This document shows positions 34,387 through 37,721 of a stretch of 37,721 nucleotides of DNA, piece after piece. Position 1 is the first letter of the stretch; each line of letters begins with the position of its first letter. Source of the stretch: an uncultured Lachnospiraceae bacterium (lineage in GTDB: Bacteria; Bacillota; Clostridia; Lachnospirales; Lachnospiraceae); contig CATOOV010000031.1 in assembly GCA_951801955.1 (NCBI GenBank), forward strand, positions 1 to 37,721, written 5' to 3'. The notes under the pieces are model-generated. The model saw only the letters and a program-made list of their open reading frames with translations. It was not told where the DNA came from and did no database searches. The position numbers and the translations under genes were made by a program.

Positions 34387-36717
34387 ATGCAGAAGATATT
34401 GGGGAAACGGATTCTAAGAGATTTTAAGGACAATCTGCCACGCTATCTGGCATTGGGGGTTATGGTCGTATTGGGGATGTATATTGTAATCAGCTTGGTT
34501 GCCGCTGCAGATACCATTATAATGGGAAGCGCTGACGCGGCAAAGGCACAGTCTGTCGAAGACGGGCAATTCAGCTTGTTTGTGCCAATGATCGGCATGG
34601 AGAGGCAGAAACTGGAGGAAACTGGGATTATTGTAGAGGAACATTTTTATATGGACTATGAGGCAGAGGATGGTTCTGTGCTGCGTGTGTCTGCCATAAG
34701 GCAGAAAATCGACAGGGCACGGGCAGATGCAGGGAGGCTGCCTGAAAGAAATGGAGAAATTTTTTTGGAAAAACGCTATTGCGAGGAACATGGCATTTTT
34801 ACAGGGGATGAGATATGGATTGGCGGTCATTTCTTTACTGTGTGCGGAATTGGAACCTCGCCGGATTATGACACGCCTTACCAGAATCTATCGGACAGTG
34901 CTGTGGACAGCAGCCAGTTTGGAACCGCGTTTGTAAACAGCCCAGATTATGAATTACTGAAAGAGGAAGGATGCAGCATGAAGTCGGAAGAATATGTCTA
35001 TGCATTTCTTCTGAACAATAAGCTGACAGACAAGGAACTGAAAGAACTGCTGCAGGATTTTGCCTTATCCGCAAATGATCTCGATAACGAATATTTTCAG
35101 GAGTACTGGGAACGGACAGGCGGCAGGCTGGACGATAATTTTGATACCAGTCTTTCCAAGCTGACGCAGTTTCTTACTGCAAACAACAATATCCGTATTG
35201 GCGGTGCGGCAGATGATGTTGTCATCAATAAAGCGACAGGGCTTTTTGCGGGTGTATTGCTTATTATTTTGATTTCCTATGTAATTTCTGTTTTTGTGGT
35301 ACATACGATTGAAAGGGAGTCCGAAGTTATTGGAACGTTATATGCCCTTGGGGTGAAAAGAACAGAATTATTACTTCATTATATGTTTTTGCCTGTCATG
35401 CTTACCCTGGTAGCGGGAACCATCGGCACACTCCTTGGCTACAGCAGCTTTGGCGTAAAAATGCAGATGCAGGATGTTTACCATTATTTTTCTATACCAG
35501 ATTTTCCAGTGGCATACAAACTATATCTATTTGTCTACGGCATTGTGATGCCCCCGGCTGCTGCGGCTTTTACAAATCTTTTGGTCATTCATGGGAAACT
35601 GAAAAAGCCTGTCCTTGCCCTGATCCGCAGGGGGCAGAAAAATGTAAGGACAAGGAAGGTAAATATTCCGAATATAGGATTTGTCCGCACGTTCCAGATT
35701 CGTCATTTTTTCAGGGAAAAGCGTACTGCCGCCACTGTATTTTTCGGAATGTTCCTTGCCTTGCTGGTCTGCATGATCGGTCTGAACTGCTATGTGCTTT
35801 GTGAACACATACGGACGGACAGTGTGGCAGATACCAGATATGAATATATGTATACTTATAAATATCCACAGGAAACAGTGCCGGAAGGTGGGGAAGAAGC
35901 CTGCGGCATAATGCTGAAAAAAGAAGTGCTTGGATATAACCTTGATGTGACGCTGCTTGGAATCCATCCAGATAATCCATACTTTGATGCTTCGGTGGAG
36001 CGGGGGCAAAGCCATGTGCTGATCTCTTCCGCTATGGCGAGTAAGTATGGACTGGAGACAGGGGATGCCCTTGTATTAAATGATGAGGAAAATGACAAAA
36101 GTTATGCCTTTACGGTAGACGGGATTGTGCCTTATTTTGCTGGAATGTTCGCCTTTATGGAGATCGGCAGCATGAGGGAGCTGCTGGGTGAAAAAGAGGA
36201 TTACTATAACATGGTATTTGCCGATCATGCACTAGAGATTGATTCTGGCAGATTATATGCCACATCTTCAAAAGCAGCAGTGGAAAAGAGTGCTGCTGTC
36301 TTTGTGGAGAAGATGTGGTCTTTGATTATAATGATGGTCATTGTTTCTGCCTTGATTTTCGTGGTTGTCATGTACCTGATGCTGAAGGTGATGGTTGACC
36401 GTTGCGCTGCGTCTATTTCCATGATGAAAATTTTTGGATATCGCAAAAAAGAAATCAGGAAACTCTATCTGGATGGAAACCTGGTTATTGTGGCTGTCAG
36501 TGCCGCGGTTGGGATTCCTGTGTCAAAGGCGCTTATGGACGCAGCATATCCTTATATGGTGTCCAATGTAGCGGTTGGGTTAAATCTGACCTTTGACTGG
36601 CGGATGTACGCAGGGCTGTTTGTATCCATCCTTATATTATATCTAATCAGTACTCCGCTTTTGATGAGGAAGGTAAACAGGATACCTCCAGCAGAGGTGC
36701 TGAAAAACAGGGAATAG
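34387..36717 (+). CDS. FtsX-like permease of the ABC exporter
   Basis: 776 residues. Membrane helix 1 (about 18-40) is followed by a large outside domain (45-280). Three helices lie at about 285-402, a fifth at 447-471, then a second outside domain (475-635) and three final helices (641-762). The two FtsX units each have the family pattern (ESEVIGTLYALGVKRTELL and SISMMKIFGYRKKEIRKLY). This is the double-FtsX layout with ten or fewer helices. The start at 34387 is chosen because GGAGG stands 10 bases before and the next helix fits an N-terminal position. The open frame from 34318 is read-through inside the ATPase gene. Confidence 0.9.
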   Translation: MQKILGKRILRDFKDNLPRYLALGVMVVLGMYIVISLVAAADTIIMGSADAAKAQSVEDGQFSLFVPMIGMERQKLEETGIIVEEHFYMDYEAEDGSVLRVSAIRQKIDRARADAGRLPERNGEIFLEKRYCEEHGIFTGDEIWIGGHFFTVCGIGTSPDYDTPYQNLSDSAVDSSQFGTAFVNSPDYELLKEEGCSMKSEEYVYAFLLNNKLTDKELKELLQDFALSANDLDNEYFQEYWERTGGRLDDNFDTSLSKLTQFLTANNNIRIGGAADDVVINKATGLFAGVLLIILISYVISVFVVHTIERESEVIGTLYALGVKRTELLLHYMFLPVMLTLVAGTIGTLLGYSSFGVKMQMQDVYHYFSIPDFPVAYKLYLFVYGIVMPPAAAAFTNLLVIHGKLKKPVLALIRRGQKNVRTRKVNIPNIGFVRTFQIRHFFREKRTAATVFFGMFLALLVCMIGLNCYVLCEHIRTDSVADTRYEYMYTYKYPQETVPEGGEEACGIMLKKEVLGYNLDVTLLGIHPDNPYFDASVERGQSHVLISSAMASKYGLETGDALVLNDEENDKSYAFTVDGIVPYFAGMFAFMEIGSMRELLGEKEDYYNMVFADHALEIDSGRLYATSSKAAVEKSAAVFVEKMWSLIIMMVIVSALIFVVVMYLMLKVMVDRCAASISMMKIFGYRKKEIRKLYLDGNLVIVAVSAAVGIPVSKALMDAAYPYMVSNVAVGLNLTFDWRMYAGLFVSILILYLISTPLLMRKVNRIPPAEVLKNRE

Positions 36718-36792
36718 GGTGTTACTTATCAAAAGACAATATCTGTCCTTGAAGCTGGTTCGAATCCTGTATTAAAACGCACGGGCGAGTCT

Positions 36793-36948
36793 TCAATCTT
36801 CGATTTTTCTTTCTAAGGTTGCAATAACACCCATTCCCTTTGCGTGATTCGGCACCATTGTGACAAGGCGCCAACCTTCTTTTGCAGCCTGGTTGAGTTT
36901 GTCTTCACTTTGTCTTACGCTTAAAACTAAAACTTTGTATTCGTACAT
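36793..36948 (-). CDS. DUF4177-like small protein
   Basis: 51 residues, too short for many gene finders. It begins MYEYKVLVLSVRQSEDKLNQ and continues AAKEGWRLVTMVPN, ending in IATLERKIED. The start MYEYKV, the AAKEGWRLV centre and the final strand with a basic end match DUF4177, a family of tiny beta-alpha-beta proteins of unknown role. GGAGG stands 7 bases before the ATG, and a promoter (36992-37020) lies just upstream, so this appears to be a real single gene, opposite to its neighbours. Confidence 0.85.
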   Translation of the reverse strand: MYEYKVLVLSVRQSEDKLNQAAKEGWRLVTMVPNHAKGMGVIATLERKIED

Positions 36949-36991
36949 ATTGATACCTCCACTTTGTATATTTCAAATTATTGCAGGTTTT

Positions 36992-37020
36992 ATTATACGG
37001 TATTTATCCATTATCAGCAA
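36992..37020 (-). promoter_or_regulatory. Promoter of the DUF4177-like gene
   Basis: On the minus strand TTGCTG (37015-37020) and TATAAT (36992-36997) are separated by 17 bases, 44 bases before the start codon. Confidence 0.6.
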
Positions 37021-37154
37021 GAACGATTATTTCCTGTTATATCAGATGGGGGATGGTCAAAATTTGTCGAAATTGAGAAATTTTACTTGCAAGATATTGA
37101 AAAAGATGTTATAATGATTGCCAGTGATAGTATTACCCTTTGGGTACCTTTATG
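37021..37154 (+). other. Open reading-frame tail, possibly a gene relic
   Basis: The plus-strand frame that reads GGWSKFVEIEKFYLQDIEKD and ends IASDSITLWVPL is protein-like and closes just at the terminator. Its front lies in the divergent promoter and has no ribosome site. It may be the end of a lost gene. I cannot name a family. Confidence 0.3.
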
Positions 37155-37190
37155 AAAAACCGCTCTGGTTGTTTTCCAGAGCGGTTTTTC
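37154..37190. terminator. Symmetrical bidirectional terminator
   Basis: Perfect 15-base arms (37154-37168 and 37176-37190) with a 7-base loop. A run of T follows on both strands. Confidence 0.85.
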
Positions 37191-37299
37191 ATTTGCCAAC
37201 ATATCAAGTTGTATTTATATTACATGATTTTAGAGTTTCCCAAATTTTAATTTAGAATTAATTCACTACAATGTCATCATATCCGCAAAACGATTCATA

Positions 37300-37470
37300 C
37301 TAAACCGGGACTGATACAGAAGTTATCCAACAGTAATATGCACATTCAGATTCGATATCATCTTTTTCCTCTTGCGTGTGGGCATCAAATTCCTGCTGGC
37401 TATAATTTACCTTTGCGAATCCCTGTGTATCAAAAGCGTAGATATAAAAATATGTCTTGCAAAAAATGAA
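37300..37470 (-). pseudogene. 3' remnant of an unrecognised protein
   Basis: On the minus strand a frame opens near 37470 and stops at 37300, reading IYAFDTQGFAKVNYSQQEFD, then AHTQEEKDDIESECAYYCWI and the end TSVSVPV. It looks like a genuine protein tail but has no start codon or ribosome site. The family is not recognised. It lies beside an insertion element, which may explain the loss of the rest. Confidence 0.4.
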
Positions 37471-37615
37471 TATAGGAATATAATAAATGGGTTAAACCAG
37501 GTAAGGATAAAAATAGGTATGTATCAGCAGGAGCATAAATTTTCTCCTGCCACGCCTATATTTAGGCGGTTTGACGTGTAGTAGTTCGCTGCATATATTG
37601 GTGTTAGTATATAAA

Positions 37616-37721
37616 TGTGGACAGAAAAAGTTGAACAACCTATACTATCAAATGAAAGGGCAAAGGAGATGAAGGGCATGGCGAAAAATCAAAAATCTTA
37701 CACTCCGGAATTTAAACAGCA
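37616..37721 (+). mobile_element. Left end of an IS3-type insertion sequence (cut by window edge)
   Basis: TGTGGACAGAAAAAG at 37616 is a plausible terminal inverted repeat with the TG start common to IS3-family ends. It stands 62 bases before the first transposase codon. The right end is outside the window, so length and target duplication cannot be checked. Confidence 0.55.
37678..37721 (+). CDS. Start of IS3-family transposase OrfA (partial)
   Basis: Only 14 codons are present: MAKNQKSYTPEFKQ. The KSYTPEFKQ motif opens the helix-turn-helix of IS3-family OrfA proteins (consensus YTxEFK). AAAGGAG stands about 10 bases before the ATG at 37678. The rest lies beyond the edge. Confidence 0.7.
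   Translation, partial: MAKNQKSYTPEFKQ

Noticed and set aside
36755-36785. GGTTCGAATCC resembling the T-arm of a tRNA
   Set aside because: The bases next to it do not form the T-stem, and no anticodon or acceptor stem could be found. At most it is a trace of an attachment site.
37372-37581. 69-codon plus-strand frame
   Set aside because: No ribosome site, low-complexity start, and the opposite strand carries a more protein-like frame.
1-37721. CRISPR arrays, tRNA or rRNA genes, prophage modules
   Set aside because: No regularly spaced repeats, cloverleaf or ribosomal signatures, or capsid, tail or terminase-like proteins were seen. The 57-base repeats have no spacers.

Overview
The window looks like chromosomal DNA of an anaerobic low-GC Bacillota, most likely a Lachnospiraceae (Clostridia). 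Reasons are the eukaryote-like NADP isocitrate dehydrogenase, a V/A-type ATPase in place of an F-type one, Rex with a fused NAD(P)HX repair enzyme, the order alr-mazF-CNNM, strong AGGAGG ribosome sites, and clade-typical orphan families. Taxonomy is inferred from gene content and not from a marker gene. Nearly all genes are on the plus strand.

Layout. 1-720: repeat-like sequence and a frameshifted gene relic, closed by a terminator. 752-982 (minus): a tiny Cys/Gly-rich protein. 1142-11492: a V/A-ATPase operon in the order response-regulator-like protein, G/H, C, I, K, F, E, A, B, metallophosphoesterase, D. It runs without an obvious break into a MoxR / DUF58 / transglutaminase trio (11498-16096). 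16211-18086: a GntR/FCD regulator overlapping icd, with a terminator. 18187-20097: an ABC-F ATPase. 20098-21480: a short tyrosine recombinase (minus) abutting the last 74 codons of a flagellin gene whose front is missing. 21679-28844: rex, a coiled-coil protein, nnrE-nnrD, alr, mazF-like toxin, a CNNM/CorC membrane protein and yebC. 28983-29966: a coiled-coil protein of unknown function behind a near-perfect flagellar sigma-28 (SigD) type promoter. 30113-30702: a broken MATE/cytidylate-kinase-like gene. 31050-32773: an ECF-type sigma factor coupled to a likely membrane anti-sigma factor. 32963-36717: a TetR regulator and a two-gene ABC exporter, with matching palindromes before the regulator and before the exporter. 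36793-36948 (minus): a 51-residue DUF4177-like gene. The window ends in gene relics and the start of an IS3-type element.

How the genes work together. The ATPase complex is complete for the catalytic head (A3B3), central stalk (D, F, C), peripheral stalk (E, G) and membrane part (I, K). The leading receiver-like protein and the phosphoesterase lie inside the same operon and may adjust it. The MoxR-DUF58-transglutaminase trio is a common envelope-associated set. Rex and NnrE/D both concern the NAD(H) pool. Two independent signs of a flagellar past or present are the flagellin tail beside a recombinase and the SigD-type promoter. They are the most thought-provoking part of the window. No tRNA, rRNA or CRISPR array was seen. 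All statements come from reading the sequence, without searches.
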